24,218 nt of DNA, from positions 1-24,218 of the forward strand of contig JBMYQA010000067.1 in assembly GCA_049600855.1 (NCBI GenBank), in the 5' to 3' direction. This document shows positions 16,771 through 24,218 of the stretch, in pieces. The stretch's first letter is position 1. The number at the start of each line of letters is the position of its first letter. Source of the DNA: JBMYQA01 sp049600855. Lineage in GTDB: Bacteria; Bacteroidota; Bacteroidia; Cytophagales; Flammeovirgaceae. A model generated the notes under the pieces. It was given only the letters and a program-made list of their open reading frames with translations. It was not told where the DNA came from and searched no databases. The translations under genes were made by a program, and so were the position numbers.

Positions 16771-18897
16771 TTAATTTAATTCTTTAATAAATGCACCGCT
16801 ATCCGCAATGTTATGGATTTGAATTGAAGTAGATTGTTGAGGTTTGGTTTTCAATAGCTTCCTAACATGGCTTGCTCGGTTAGTAGCATCAAAAATGATA
16901 CACTTTGCATGAATATCAGCCAACGCTTCCCAAGATTTGAGGGCATTATTACTGCATATCAGGTAATCGACTCGAAGCGCTAAGTCCTTACAAGCTTCCC
17001 GATAATATAGAATGCGCTTATTATTCCAAATGATGAGTTTGTTATGTAGTATATCTTGAATAACCATTTCCTCATTCTCAATTTTCCCATTCCAATCAAA
17101 CCAGTATACTTGATTAACTCCAATTTCCCACAAATGGTTTTTAATATGAAAATCAAGTTTGCTTTCTTGAGCAAGTAGACTAGAATCGGCTAAAAAGCGT
17201 ACGGTGCCACCATCAATTAAGCTGAGGTTTGCATGTTTATTAATGTGATAAACCACCAAGCTTTTTTGTTGGGCTTGTTGATAGCTTTCATGACTTTGCA
17301 TGGCGATAAGGAGGAATAACGTGCAGCCAATGCAATAAAAATAAATCAATCGTTTTTTGATCAAGAATAAAATAACAGCCAAAACTACGGCATAAACCAA
17401 CCACGTTTCTATAATAGAGATGTCGATTCGCTCAATAAGCGCATGAGGTAGATGCTGGATTTGTTGAATCACCTGATTTAACGCCCAAATCAGCCAATTT
17501 AATAGGTTACCAATGAGCGCGCCAAGCCATTCGTGAAAGCTCCCAAGAACTAATAAACCTATGCCAAGGTATAAGATTAGACTGGCAACGGGAATGACAA
17601 AAAAATTAGCTAACCAGAAATAAGTAGGAAACTGATGAAAGTACAGTAAGCCGATGGGAAAAGTAGCAAGCTGTGCGGCTATAGATACTGCTGTAAGCTC
17701 CCACAATGAAGAAAAAATGCGCTGTTTGAAGTGAAACCAGTTGGCGATATATGGTTGGAGAAAAACGATGCCAAAAACTGCTGCATAAGATAATTGAAAA
17801 CCAACTCCCATAATGAGGTAAGGATTCCAACACAATAAAGCAAAAGCAGATAAGGAAAGCGTATTGTAGATATTGGTTTGTTTATCAATATTTTGGGCAA
17901 TGATGATTAATGAGAACATGCTGACCGCTCGAAGTACAGAAGCAGAAAAACCGGTGAGCATGGCGTAAGACCACAACAAAGTGAGACTTAGAAATACATT
18001 GACCAATCTTCCCCACTTTTGTCGTTTTAACTGCTTAAAGAGTAGTCCAAATAGTTGGAAGATAATCCCGACATGTAAACCAGAAACGGCTAATACATGC
18101 ATAGCTCCAGCACTGGCATAAGCCGATTTGATGGAGTCATCTAAATGATCTTTAACTCCTAAAATTAAAGCAGTTGCAATGCTATACGATTGTTGATCGG
18201 TTAAATATTTTTGGAGAATATGATCGGCCCATTGCCGAGCCTTAAATCCATAAAAGAGGAAACGGTTAGGAGTTGAATGATTTACAAATTGGTAATCAGT
18301 TACTCGCAGAAAGTGTTGGTGGTAAATATTTTGATAGGCTAGGTAAGCTTGATAATCAAATGCGGCGGGATTAGCAGGCGCTTTGACTCGTTTCGGATGC
18401 CCTCGAATCATTAAAATATCGCCATATTTGGGATGATAGGTAGTATCTTGATTCGAAAGGTAAAGTAATACTTTTCCAGAAGCAGGTACCCAAGTGGAGT
18501 CTTTATAGATTGCCTCAACTGCTAAGGTCGTTTTCTTGCTCTTACTTTTTTGCTGTGTTTCGGAGATGAGTTGCCCTTTGTAATACTGAATTTCACCTTG
18601 ATGGATAATGTGATTTTCCTGCTTTTGGGCAGTGCGAATCTCAACGAGGCCATAACCGCACAAGAACAAGAATGCAAATCCTGTAATCCCAAAGGTAAAG
18701 GAATAAGATCGCTTGAATTTTTTGCTGCTAAATTGATGGAGCAAAAAATAAAGAATGCCTACCATTACACCAATCCAACACGCATTTGGAATAGGTAATG
18801 GGCTGTGTATATGGTAAAGTATTCCTAGTATTAAAAAGAAGGTTAAACGGATAAAAGGAATGTGGTTCCAAGTGATGTTTTTTAAGGATGGTTTCAT
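16771..18897 (-). CDS. comEC: ComEC/Rec2-family membrane protein
   Basis: 708 aa. The N-terminal part has TM helices (about 14-32, 38-55, 67-87) and a soluble DUF4131-like OB region (about 95-205) with KAPANPAAFDYQAYL near 172-186. The competence domain (about 235-535) carries the signatures HVLAVSGLHVG (267-277), TGFSASVLRA (315-324) and GVGFQLSYAAVFGI (364-377), with many TM helices. ComEC forms the channel for single-stranded DNA uptake in natural transformation. The C-terminal ~160 residues look like a reduced metallo-beta-lactamase fold (LIDGG near 560), but the HxHxDH zinc motif of nuclease-active ComEC is absent. Transport may be kept with nuclease activity supplied elsewhere. The ATG at 18897 fits the first membrane segment. 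Confidence 0.88.
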   Translation of the reverse strand: MKPSLKNITWNHIPFIRLTFFLILGILYHIHSPLPIPNACWIGVMVGILYFLLHQFSSKKFKRSYSFTFGITGFAFLFLCGYGLVEIRTAQKQENHIIHQGEIQYYKGQLISETQQKSKSKKTTLAVEAIYKDSTWVPASGKVLLYLSNQDTTYHPKYGDILMIRGHPKRVKAPANPAAFDYQAYLAYQNIYHQHFLRVTDYQFVNHSTPNRFLFYGFKARQWADHILQKYLTDQQSYSIATALILGVKDHLDDSIKSAYASAGAMHVLAVSGLHVGIIFQLFGLLFKQLKRQKWGRLVNVFLSLTLLWSYAMLTGFSASVLRAVSMFSLIIIAQNIDKQTNIYNTLSLSAFALLCWNPYLIMGVGFQLSYAAVFGIVFLQPYIANWFHFKQRIFSSLWELTAVSIAAQLATFPIGLLYFHQFPTYFWLANFFVIPVASLILYLGIGLLVLGSFHEWLGALIGNLLNWLIWALNQVIQQIQHLPHALIERIDISIIETWLVYAVVLAVILFLIKKRLIYFYCIGCTLFLLIAMQSHESYQQAQQKSLVVYHINKHANLSLIDGGTVRFLADSSLLAQESKLDFHIKNHLWEIGVNQVYWFDWNGKIENEEMVIQDILHNKLIIWNNKRILYYREACKDLALRVDYLICSNNALKSWEALADIHAKCIIFDATNRASHVRKLLKTKPQQSTSIQIHNIADSGAFIKELN

Positions 18898-19317
18898 GGC
18901 ACTGTGCGATTAAAGTCTTGCTTTATCTTATAGTGTCAGAAGGGAGGTTAAGGTAAACAATTTTGTCAGTTTTTTTAACACATGAAGGCGTGGGAAATGG
19001 TGAAAAGGAGTTCAAAAATTTGATCGTTTCAAGAAAGGTTTAGTGCTTTGAGGATGAACACCTGTTGGATTCATGAGGTAGAAATAGGCTATGACAGTAA
19101 AAGTGAGTGGCAAAAATGCAGGAAAAACGGATTTTATTTTACAATTTTTTTATCTTGAAACTCATTGATTTACTGTGATATACGATCAAAAAAAATAAAT
19201 AAATTAGATTTCAAGTGATTTTTCTGCGAAGTATTCAAACACATTTTCTTTTCTAATAGTTTATTTCATAGATTTGCAGTCGGAAAATTATGCACATTCT
19301 AAATTCCAGATTTGGTA
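18898..19317. other. Intergenic region between divergent comEC and nqrA
   Basis: About 420 AT-rich bases holding the promoters of both units. No gene or terminator is evident. The only clear signal is the TAnnTTTG element at 19269-19276 for nqrA. Confidence 0.55.
19269..19276 (+). promoter_or_regulatory. TAnnTTTG -7 element upstream of nqrA
   Basis: TAGATTTG matches the Bacteroidota -7 consensus exactly. Transcription would begin near 19283, leaving a leader of about 35 bases before the nqrA ATG at 19318. No TTG is seen at the -33 spacing; that region is a T/C-rich run. Confidence 0.5.
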
Positions 19318-20685
19318 ATGTCAAATACAATCAAGCTTAAACGAGGTTTTGAAATTAACCTCGCAGGGAAAGCGGAGAAGAAAATAGCCGAAGCTCATCC
19401 CAAAACATTTGCCGTCAAACCAACAGATTTTGTTGGAATGGTTCGACCAAAAGTGGTTGTTCAGGTAGGTGATGTGGTAAAAGCCGGTACGCCCGTCCTC
19501 TTCGACAAAAAAATGGAAGGTGTGATGTTTACATCACCAGTAAGCGGTGAAGTAGTAGAAATCAACCGTGGGGCGAAAAGAAAATTGCTTGAAGTCGTGA
19601 TCTTAGCGGATTCACACATTGAGCATGAGACTTTCAAACAGTATACGGTTTCTGAGATCGCTAGTTTATCTCGGGAAGATGCTGTGGAAACAATGATGTC
19701 CGCTGGTGTTTGGCCTCAACTGATCCAAAGACCTTACGGAGTTATTGCCAATCCAGAAGACTCACCCAAATCCATCTTCATTTCCACCTTCGATTCTGGG
19801 CCATTAGCGCCAGATTACGATACGCTCTTTAACGGTCAGGATAAATACTTCCAAACTGGAATTGATATTTTGAATAAGTTCACGAAAGGTTCTATTCATA
19901 TCAATGTAAATAGCCAAGCGGAAGTATCGACAGTATTTGCCAATGCGAAAAACACGCAGGTAAATAAATTCTCAGGTCCTCATCCTGCTGGAAATGTTGG
20001 TGTTCAAATTCATCATGTTGATCCAATTGGTAAAGGAGATGTTGTTTGGACGATCAATCCTTATGGTGTCATCCAAATTGGTAAATTATTCTTAGAAGGA
20101 ATTTATGATGCTTCTAAAATTGTAGCAGTAGCTGGTTCAGAAGTATCAAAGCCTCAATATTACAAGACTCATATGGGAGCTAAAGTAAATAGCTTCTTAG
20201 ATGGAAACTTGAAACAGGAAAATGTTCGAGTAATTTCAGGAAATGTCTTGACAGGCGAAGGAATTAGTAAAGATGGGTATTTAGGTTATTACGATCATTT
20301 ATTATCCGTAATACCTGAAGGAGATCAACCGCGTTTCTTCGCAACTGACGGTTGGTTAGCTCCTACTAGTCGATTAAGTTTTCACCGTGCATTCGGTTTG
20401 TTTTCATTCTTGAATCCTAAAAAGGAACAAGTGTTAGATACAAACATGAATGGAGAGGAAAGAGCTTTCGTAATGTCTGGAGTATTTGAAAAAGTAATTC
20501 CAATGGATATTCTTCCTACATTTTTATTCAAAGCCATTATGGCAGAAGATTATGATGAGATGGAAGCATTAGGGATTTATGAGTTAGTTGAAGAAGATAT
20601 TGCACTGTGTGAGTTTATAGATGTCTCTAAACACAATTTACAGGAATTACTTCGAAAAGGGATCAACTTGCTCAAAGACGGATAA
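19318..20685 (+). CDS. nqrA: Na+-translocating NADH:quinone reductase subunit A
   Basis: 455 aa from the ATG at 19318; an in-frame TTG six bases upstream is less plausible. The N-terminal IKLKRGFEINLAGKAEK is the typical NqrA start, followed by biotinyl-like hammerhead and SLBB-type regions and the conserved block GPHPAGNVGVQIHHVDP near 222-238. NqrA is the peripheral cytoplasmic subunit of the Nqr complex and is implicated in quinone interaction; length and motifs are normal. It is the first gene of an A-B-C-D-E cluster, followed after 41 bases by nqrB. The complex couples NADH oxidation and quinone reduction to sodium export across the inner membrane. Confidence 0.96.
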   Translation: MSNTIKLKRGFEINLAGKAEKKIAEAHPKTFAVKPTDFVGMVRPKVVVQVGDVVKAGTPVLFDKKMEGVMFTSPVSGEVVEINRGAKRKLLEVVILADSHIEHETFKQYTVSEIASLSREDAVETMMSAGVWPQLIQRPYGVIANPEDSPKSIFISTFDSGPLAPDYDTLFNGQDKYFQTGIDILNKFTKGSIHINVNSQAEVSTVFANAKNTQVNKFSGPHPAGNVGVQIHHVDPIGKGDVVWTINPYGVIQIGKLFLEGIYDASKIVAVAGSEVSKPQYYKTHMGAKVNSFLDGNLKQENVRVISGNVLTGEGISKDGYLGYYDHLLSVIPEGDQPRFFATDGWLAPTSRLSFHRAFGLFSFLNPKKEQVLDTNMNGEERAFVMSGVFEKVIPMDILPTFLFKAIMAEDYDEMEALGIYELVEEDIALCEFIDVSKHNLQELLRKGINLLKDG

Positions 20686-20726
20686 TAAGGTAGGAATTAG
20701 TTAATCAAGATAATCTGATTGTATAA

Positions 20727-21998
20727 ATGAAATTTTTACATAAAATACTCGAAAAGCAACGACCTCTTTTTTCGAAAGGGGGCAAGTTCGAGAAGTTTTA
20801 TTACCTCTTTGAAGCTGGCGAAACATTTCTTTTTACGCCAGATACAGTAACTTCTACAAGAGGTGTTCAGGTGCGAGATGCCATCGACCTGAAACGGATG
20901 ATGATGACTGTAGTACTTGCCTTAGTACCTTGTTTGATCTATGGCATTTGGAATACAGGTTATCAATTTCATGTTGCCACAGGCGCAGCTCCTGAATTAA
21001 TGGATCAAATCTTAATCGGTTTACGCTTTGTATTACCCATAGTTTTAGTTTCTTATGCTGCTGGTGGTTTGATTGAAGCCATATTTGCAGTTTGGAGAAA
21101 ACACCCCATTAATGAAGGTTTCTTAGTAACGGGTATGTTAATTCCGTTAGTAGTACCGCCTACCATCCCATTGTGGCAAGTAGCACTCGCAGCCATATTT
21201 GCTGTATTAATTGCAAAGGAAGTATTTGGCGGAACAGGAATGAACATCTTGAATGTAGCATTAACTGCACGTGCCTTTCTTTATTTTGGCTATCCAGGAG
21301 AAATTTCTGGTTCAAAAGTATGGACGTATGTAGGAGAAAAAGAGGTAATGGCAGATGGTACAGAAATATTCAAACACCCATTTACAGGTGAAACACTAAG
21401 TATGGTAGATGGTTTTACTGGAGAAACCATATTAGCAATGGCGGCAGAAGCTTCCAAAGGAGGAATGAAGGTCGTTGATAAACTGGATGCTGCATCTTCA
21501 GCTTTAGCTGCTGGATATTGGGATACGATGAACATGTTTATGGGAAGTATTCCTGGTTCAATTGGTGAAACCTCTGTGTTAATGTGTTTGATTGGTGCAG
21601 CTATATTGATCTTTACTGGAGTAGGTAGCTGGAAAATCATTGTAAGTGTATTTGCTGGAACATATGGAACAGGTTTATTGTTAAATGGACTGAATGCATG
21701 GTTAGGCGTTAATGAATACATGGCAATGGCTCCCGAAATTCATGTCTTTGCTGGAGGTTTGGCGTTTGCTGCTGTATTTATGGCCACTGATCCTGTTACG
21801 GCTACACAAACAGAAACGGGTAAGTGGATTTATGGATTCTTGATTGGGTTCTTGACCGTAATCATACGAGTAGCAAATCCGGCATTCCCTGAAGGTGCGA
21901 TGCTTGCAGTTTTACTGATGAACGTATTTGCGCCACTTATAGATTTTTATGTAGTTAAAGCTAACAAAAAAAGGAGGTTACAACGTGCAACAGTCTAA
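20727..21998 (+). CDS. nqrB: Na+-translocating NADH:quinone reductase subunit B
   Basis: 423 aa. A cytoplasmic N-terminal segment with KGGKFEKFYYLFEAGETF precedes about ten TM helices. Conserved features include HPINEGFLVTGMLIPL (126-141), GGTGMNILNVALTARAFLYFGYPG (168-191) and FMATDPVTA (351-359). NqrB is a main membrane subunit of the sodium channel and binds FMN covalently through Thr in an SGAT-like motif, plus riboflavin. Here the corresponding place reads DGF-T231-G-E-T234, so Ala is replaced by Glu, and a second FTGET occurs 11 residues earlier (219-223). Thr234 is kept as the candidate FMN site. Its 3' end overlaps nqrC by 14 bases. Confidence 0.95.
   Translation: MKFLHKILEKQRPLFSKGGKFEKFYYLFEAGETFLFTPDTVTSTRGVQVRDAIDLKRMMMTVVLALVPCLIYGIWNTGYQFHVATGAAPELMDQILIGLRFVLPIVLVSYAAGGLIEAIFAVWRKHPINEGFLVTGMLIPLVVPPTIPLWQVALAAIFAVLIAKEVFGGTGMNILNVALTARAFLYFGYPGEISGSKVWTYVGEKEVMADGTEIFKHPFTGETLSMVDGFTGETILAMAAEASKGGMKVVDKLDAASSALAAGYWDTMNMFMGSIPGSIGETSVLMCLIGAAILIFTGVGSWKIIVSVFAGTYGTGLLLNGLNAWLGVNEYMAMAPEIHVFAGGLAFAAVFMATDPVTATQTETGKWIYGFLIGFLTVIIRVANPAFPEGAMLAVLLMNVFAPLIDFYVVKANKKRRLQRATV
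21972..21977 (+). promoter_or_regulatory. Perfect Shine-Dalgarno for nqrC
   Basis: AGGAGG lies seven bases before the nqrC GTG and inside the end of nqrB. It decides the GTG start at 21985 over any later ATG. A site this strong is unusual among the other genes of this window. Confidence 0.8.
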
Positions 21999-22725
21999 CG
22001 GATATATCATCGGTTTTGCAGCAGTAATGACCATCGTGCTAGGTGGCTTATTGGCTGGAGCAGCAATGGCTTTGAAACCAGCTCAACAAAAGGCAAAAGC
22101 CTTGGATACGAAAAAGCAAATCTTGAGTGCGGTAATGCCTACAAAGGGAGTTGACAAAACGTATTTAGAAGGTGTCTATAACGCTCAAATCAAGTCGTTT
22201 GTATTAGACTTTGAAGGAAATGAGGTGAAAAAAGATGATGAGGGGAACGATTTGATTGCAGAGAAAGTAAATATTAGAAAAGAGTCAAAGAAAGACGAAA
22301 ATCAGCGATTTTATCCTGTATATTTATTCTATGAAGAAGGGAATACATCAACTCCTGTAGCTTATATCATTCCAATCTATGGAAAAGGCTTATGGGATGA
22401 CATTTGGGGATATTTAGCTGTAAAACCAGATTTTAATACAATTCGTGGAGTTTCTTTTGATCATAAAAGTGAAACGCCTGGTTTGGGAGCTCGAATTACC
22501 GAAGTTGCGGTTCAAGAAAGGTACAAAGACCAGAAGCTATTTGATGAAGGAGGGCAATTGGTATCCGTGCGTATGCTCAAAGGGGAAAATAATCAGAACC
22601 TGAACGAGCATCAAGTAGATGGTATGTCAGGTGCAACGATTACGGCTAATGGCGTAAACAAGATGATCAAAGAATATGTATCTTGTTACGAGGTGTATTT
22701 CTCTAAAATGAGAAAGGCATCCTAA
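21985..22725 (+). CDS. nqrC: Na+-translocating NADH:quinone reductase subunit C
   Basis: 246 aa from a GTG start preceded by a perfect Shine-Dalgarno. One N-terminal TM helix (about 7-29) anchors a periplasmic FMN-binding domain. The flavinylation motif is canonical: VDGMSGATIT with Thr218 as the FMN-phosphate acceptor attached by ApbE. The family-typical HKSETPGLGARI (160-171) and IYGKGLWDDIWGYLAV (131-146) blocks are present. NqrC passes electrons between the flavins of the complex. It overlaps nqrB by 14 bases and is followed by nqrD after 43 bases. Length is close to the family norm. Confidence 0.96.
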   Translation: MQQSNGYIIGFAAVMTIVLGGLLAGAAMALKPAQQKAKALDTKKQILSAVMPTKGVDKTYLEGVYNAQIKSFVLDFEGNEVKKDDEGNDLIAEKVNIRKESKKDENQRFYPVYLFYEEGNTSTPVAYIIPIYGKGLWDDIWGYLAVKPDFNTIRGVSFDHKSETPGLGARITEVAVQERYKDQKLFDEGGQLVSVRMLKGENNQNLNEHQVDGMSGATITANGVNKMIKEYVSCYEVYFSKMRKAS

Positions 22726-22768
22726 AAAACACTTTAAATATATCTCATCATTCTCAACTCATAGAATT

Positions 22769-23443
22769 ATGGCAGAAGTTGCAGAAGCACAAGTAAAAGC
22801 AAGTTCGGAAGCGTTACTTTCGAAAAGAAGAAAGAAGATAGTTGCAGATCCATTAGATGATGACAACCCTGTAACCATTCAGGTATTGGGGATATGTTCT
22901 GCACTCGCGGTTACTGTTAAAATGGAGCCTACCATTGTGATGGCTATAGCAGTAGTGTTTGTATGTGTATTCGCTAACCTAACTATCTCGCTTATTCGGA
23001 ACTTAATTCCACAACGTATCCGAATTATTGTAATGTTGGGTATTGTGGCAACCTTGGTGGCTTTAGTAGATCAAGTGTTAAAAGCTTATTTATATGATGT
23101 ATCCAAGGTAGTAGGTGTATATGTCGGTCTGATTATTACTAATTGCATCATTATGGGACGTTTGGAAGCCTTTGCAATGGCTAATAAACCTTACGACTCT
23201 ATACTTGATGGCTTGGGTAGTGGTTTAGGCTATGCTTGGGTAATCTTATTAGTTGCTTTCTTTAGAGAGTTCTTTGGTGCTGGATCAATTGTAATTTTTG
23301 ATACTACACTTTGGGATTTTGCTTGGCTTGGTATCGATTTCCCTAATAATGGTTTAATGGTATCGCCTGTTGGTGCATTTATTCTCTTAGGGCTAATTAT
23401 TTGGGTACAACGGGCCCGAAATGGTTACGTAGAACACAACTAA
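22769..23443 (+). CDS. nqrD: Na+-translocating NADH:quinone reductase subunit D
   Basis: 224 aa with about six TM helices. The first ~32 residues are a hydrophilic, Ala/Lys-rich extension (MAEVAEAQVKASSEALLSKR) in front of the normal start of the family fold at NPVTIQVLGICSALAVT. Cys43 (GICSALA) and Cys126 (ITNCIIMGR) match the NqrD cysteines that, with two from NqrE, hold the intramembrane [2Fe-2S] cluster. PYDSILDGLGSGLGYAW (141-157) is another family block. NqrD and NqrE together form the inverted pair in the core of the pump. A short hairpin separates it from nqrE. Confidence 0.95.
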   Translation: MAEVAEAQVKASSEALLSKRRKKIVADPLDDDNPVTIQVLGICSALAVTVKMEPTIVMAIAVVFVCVFANLTISLIRNLIPQRIRIIVMLGIVATLVALVDQVLKAYLYDVSKVVGVYVGLIITNCIIMGRLEAFAMANKPYDSILDGLGSGLGYAWVILLVAFFREFFGAGSIVIFDTTLWDFAWLGIDFPNNGLMVSPVGAFILLGLIIWVQRARNGYVEHN

Positions 23444-23463
23444 TTTAAATAGGTTTTCGAATC

Positions 23464-23480
23464 GGACGGTTTTGCCGTCC
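23464..23480 (+). repeat. Hairpin between nqrD and nqrE
   Basis: GGACGG (23464-23469) and CCGTCC (23475-23480) form a perfect 6-bp GC-rich stem with a TTTTG loop. No T-run follows, so it is not an intrinsic terminator. It might affect mRNA processing or stability within the operon. Confidence 0.5.
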
Positions 23481-23496
23481 AATTAAGATAAATATT

Positions 23497-24111
23497 ATGG
23501 ATTTATTCAACTTAGCGATTAAGTCAATCTTTGTTGAGAATATGGTATTTGCCTACTTCTTAGGTATGTGTTCTTACTTGGCTGTATCCAAAAAAGTATC
23601 AACCGCACTAGGTCTAGGACTTGCTGTTGTATTTGTATTAACCATTACTGTGCCTGTAAACTGGTTATTACAAGAGTACATCTTAAAAGAAGGAGCGTTA
23701 TCTGCTTGGTTAGGTGCTGAGTTTAAAACAGTTGATTTGGGCTTCTTACAGTTTATCATGTTTATTGCGGTAATTGCCTCTATGGTACAGTTAGTAGAGA
23801 TGGTTATTGAAAAGGTATCTCCTACTTTGTATGGGTCATTAGGTATCTTCTTACCACTGATTGCGGTAAACTGTGCGATCTTAGGTTCTGCCTTCTTTAT
23901 GGTAACGAAAGAATTGAACTTGGTAGAGGCTACTGTGTACGGATTTAGCTCAGGAATTGGTTGGTTACTAGCAATTATTGCATTAGCAGCTATTCGAGAG
24001 AAAATGAAATATTCAAATGTTCCTGCTCCATTGAAAGGTTTAGGGATTACCATGATTATTACAGGACTTATGGGAATTGCCTTCATGTCATTCATGGGCA
24101 TCGAGCTATAA
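23497..24111 (+). CDS. nqrE: Na+-translocating NADH:quinone reductase subunit E
   Basis: 204 aa with about six TM helices. The start MDLFNLAIKSIFVENMVFAYFLGMC is typical, and Cys25 (GMCSYLA) and Cys126 (VNCAILG) are the NqrE ligands of the [2Fe-2S] cluster shared with NqrD. FSSGIGWLLAI (150-160) and AAIREKM (164-170) are further family blocks. Length equals the usual ~200 aa and the gene is complete. In other Nqr operons nqrF follows at once; here the next 107 bases show no NqrF N-terminus. Either nqrF lies further on, or the sequence changes source just after this stop codon. Confidence 0.96.
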   Translation: MDLFNLAIKSIFVENMVFAYFLGMCSYLAVSKKVSTALGLGLAVVFVLTITVPVNWLLQEYILKEGALSAWLGAEFKTVDLGFLQFIMFIAVIASMVQLVEMVIEKVSPTLYGSLGIFLPLIAVNCAILGSAFFMVTKELNLVEATVYGFSSGIGWLLAIIALAAIREKMKYSNVPAPLKGLGITMIITGLMGIAFMSFMGIEL

Positions 24112-24112
24112 G

Positions 24113-24218
24113 AAATTAAGTATATACCAAAGACCTATGCATTGTACAGATACAAAACGAGAGACATTATATATTAAAGATGATAATGAATGGTCAAAAG
24201 AAAATTCTAAAGAAAAAT
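24113..24218 (+). CDS. Partial unidentified coding frame at window end, possibly giant-virus-like
   Basis: The frame is open from the nqrE stop to the window end and includes an ATG at 24137. It reads YQRPMHCTDTKRE, then TLYIKDDNEW, then a Lys/Glu/Asn-rich stretch. It is hydrophilic and has none of the hydrophobic N-terminus of NqrF. From memory, the pattern RPxHCTDxKRExxYIKDxxxW recurs in proteins of nucleocytoplasmic large DNA viruses; I cannot verify this here. Because the motif begins before the ATG, the piece looks like the interior of a longer gene instead of a natural start after nqrE. It could be a contig chimera, an insertion junction or a chance frame. Only about 35 codons are visible. 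Confidence 0.35.

Noticed and set aside
21290..21721. 143-codon minus-strand frame opposite nqrB
   Set aside because: Antisense shadow of a clearly identified gene.
23574..24101. 175-codon open frame on the minus strand opposite nqrE
   Set aside because: nqrE is certain from its cysteines and family blocks; the antisense frame is an artefact of its codon bias.

Overview
The window looks like a chromosomal segment of a member of the Bacteroidota. The evidence is an AT-rich genome, a secreted enzyme with a type IX secretion (T9SS) C-terminal sorting domain, a PorE-like OmpA-family protein, a Bacteroidota-type CcmB, a soluble TPR/GAF/SpoIIE regulator, promoter-like TAnnTTTG elements, few Shine-Dalgarno sequences, and a Na+-translocating NADH:quinone reductase (nqr) operon. 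A more exact placement (a Cytophagales- or Saprospirales-like lineage is plausible) cannot be made from sequence reading alone. No tRNA, rRNA, CRISPR array, insertion sequence or integrase was seen.

Layout. 1-2.9 kb: a secreted serine hydrolase and a lipoprotein NlpC/P60-type hydrolase in an overlapping pair, converging with an acyltransferase (PlsC family). 3.3-4.2 kb: an ECF sigma factor overlapping a small acidic partner, closed by a clear intrinsic terminator. 4.4-7.6 kb: a large TPR-coiled coil-TM-GAF-SpoIIE phosphatase, again closed by a terminator. 7.7-9.6 kb: ccmB, a short cyclophilin, and an OmpR-type response regulator. 9.6-10.36 kb: a long intergenic region with palindromes and a nested hairpin element. 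10.36-14.5 kb: a PorE-like OmpA protein, a short-chain dehydrogenase and a secreted M23/LysM peptidase. 14.5-18.9 kb (minus strand): a four-domain hybrid histidine kinase and a ComEC-family protein. 19.3-24.1 kb: nqrA-B-C-D-E.

The genes cover envelope maintenance (peptidases, PG-binding OmpA protein, acyltransferase, T9SS cargo), signalling (ECF sigma, PP2C-type phosphatase, response regulator, hybrid kinase) and sodium bioenergetics (Nqr). I see no single new multi-gene system.

The most notable observations are these. The last ~100 bases, where nqrF is expected, read as a different hydrophilic protein that I associate with nucleocytoplasmic giant-virus proteins, suggesting a contig chimera or an insertion junction. 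A nested, GU-containing stem structure lies in a locally GC-richer patch at about 10.07-10.15 kb. NqrB has a TGET sequence where the flavinylation motif SGAT is expected. The cyclophilin has Lys in place of the catalytic Arg. nqrC has an unusually perfect Shine-Dalgarno with a GTG start inside nqrB.
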